From assembly GCA_015680685.1 (NCBI GenBank), contig MNCI01015722.1, positions 167,105 through 231,104 on the forward strand: 64,000 nucleotides of DNA, written 5' to 3'. Under the pieces are notes generated by a model. That model made no database searches. It saw only the letters and a list, made by a program, of their open reading frames with translations, and was not told the DNA's origin. Source of the stretch: Gnetum montanum. Lineage: Eukaryota > Streptophyta > Gnetopsida > Gnetales > Gnetaceae. The translations under genes and the position numbers were made by a program. Every line of letters begins with the position of its first letter. The stretch's first letter is position 1. Shown in pieces: positions 63,328 through 64,000 of this stretch.

Positions 63328-64000
63328 TGATGAATCATGATTCATTAGACTACGATATCGGGTACGCAATATCATAGCCTGGCTAGCGATATTGTATACA
63401 TGATATTGTGGTTCCCATGTGAGCCTATAAATACACAATGTCAGTTTAGTGTTAGAGTAGAGTCTTTTTGTCATTTTTTTCTCAACCCGCTTTCCCAGTG
63501 CATGCCCGCAATGTGATGATTGTAATTGTACGGAACCTTTATTCGAGCGTGATGTACTTGGACATGCACATGACCGGAAATAAAAATTGAAATTACTTCA
63601 TCATTGCAACATTCACTTAGTTTAATCATTTAATTGTTATTGTTATTTATTGCTTTCGTAGTTGATGAGTGGCGAGGTACCCCTACACTCAACCATACGA
63701 ATACGAGCGTTACACATGTGACCTGGTCGAACTCTATAGACTAAGTGCCTACATGCCTTATGGAACACTTAAGGTTAATCATTCATTGTCTTCCTAGACT
63801 TACTTGTATTTGTCATGGTTGTATGGTTAAGTAAGTCTGAGGTATGTGATTTTTATGTCTTTTCTGTTTTATCTCCTATGCTGAAGAGGTGAAGGGTGAA
63901 GAGACTAATTAACTAACTTTAACTAACTAACTAAGCCTTAATTAACCTAGCATCAGTATCCGTTCCCACTTACCGTTCACACCCTGAACCAATGCAACCT
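63328..64000 (+). repeat. LTR-like segment, partial at the window edge
   Basis: It begins TGATGAATCATGATTCATTA, has CCTATAAATACA at about 63425 as a TATA box and GGAAATAAAAATT at about 63578 as a polyadenylation signal. It shares the GTGATGTACTTGGACA block and the following AATAAA arrangement with the LTR at 1194. The right end is probably beyond 64000. Confidence 0.5.

Overview
This is a nuclear genomic window from a seed plant with a very large, repeat-choked genome. I think it is a gymnosperm, most likely a conifer. The sequence is A+T-rich, carries few genes, and is dominated by old, stop-riddled retroelements: L1-type and RTE-type LINEs, Ty1/copia, Ty3/gypsy, LTR fragments and tRNA-derived SINEs. 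One of the elements is a decayed Penelope-like element. In plants, Penelope-like elements with a GIY-YIG endonuclease are known mainly from conifers (the Dryad group).

The main gene runs on the minus strand across almost the whole window, from 59982 down to 5388. I rebuilt it exon by exon as ARPC2, the p34-Arc subunit of the actin-nucleating Arp2/3 complex. Eight exons (59982 to 15488) carry the conserved core with matching intron phases and GT-AG junctions. Three further exons (14436-14339, 13776-13673, 5587-5388) give a phase-compatible but less certain C-terminal tail. The model encodes 434 residues over 54.6 kb. Introns range from 76 bp to 20.5 kb, and the 20.5-kb and 15.5-kb introns hold most of the mobile elements. 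Most of the protein-coding LINE copies (A, B, C, E) lie antisense to the gene; LINE D and the 41-kb LINE fragment lie sense.

A second, probably single-exon gene at 2568-3239 (minus) encodes an unrecognised 223-residue protein with a C-terminal hydrophobic segment and a well-placed TATA box. It lies about 2.1 kb downstream of the ARPC2 stop.

Layout: 1-1.75 kb, end of a gypsy-type element with its LTR; 2.5-3.4 kb, the small gene; 5.4-15.5 kb, ARPC2 3' exons plus a 4-kb element with LTR-like termini and a gypsy fragment; 15.5-31 kb, intron 7 with LINE A, a copia remnant, LINE B, LINE C and diverged local repeats; 31-31.5 kb, ARPC2 exons 7, 6 and 5; 31.5-52 kb, intron 4 with a LINE 3' end, the Penelope-like remnant, a copia remnant, dispersed repeats, an RTE tail, LINE D beside an assembly gap, and LINE E; 52-53 kb, ARPC2 exons 4 and 3; 53-59.2 kb, intron 2 with a 284-bp repeat array and an LTR-like segment; 59.2-60 kb, ARPC2 exons 2 and 1; 60.4-64 kb, SINEs, an unassigned degraded region and a second LTR related to the one at 1.2 kb.

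LINEs A, B, D and E form one family. Copies B, D and E share a conserved domain after the usual C-terminal zinc-binding region, and copy D adds a coiled coil. That extension and the Penelope-like remnant are the least ordinary things I see. All assignments come from reading motifs and translations by eye; no database search was run.
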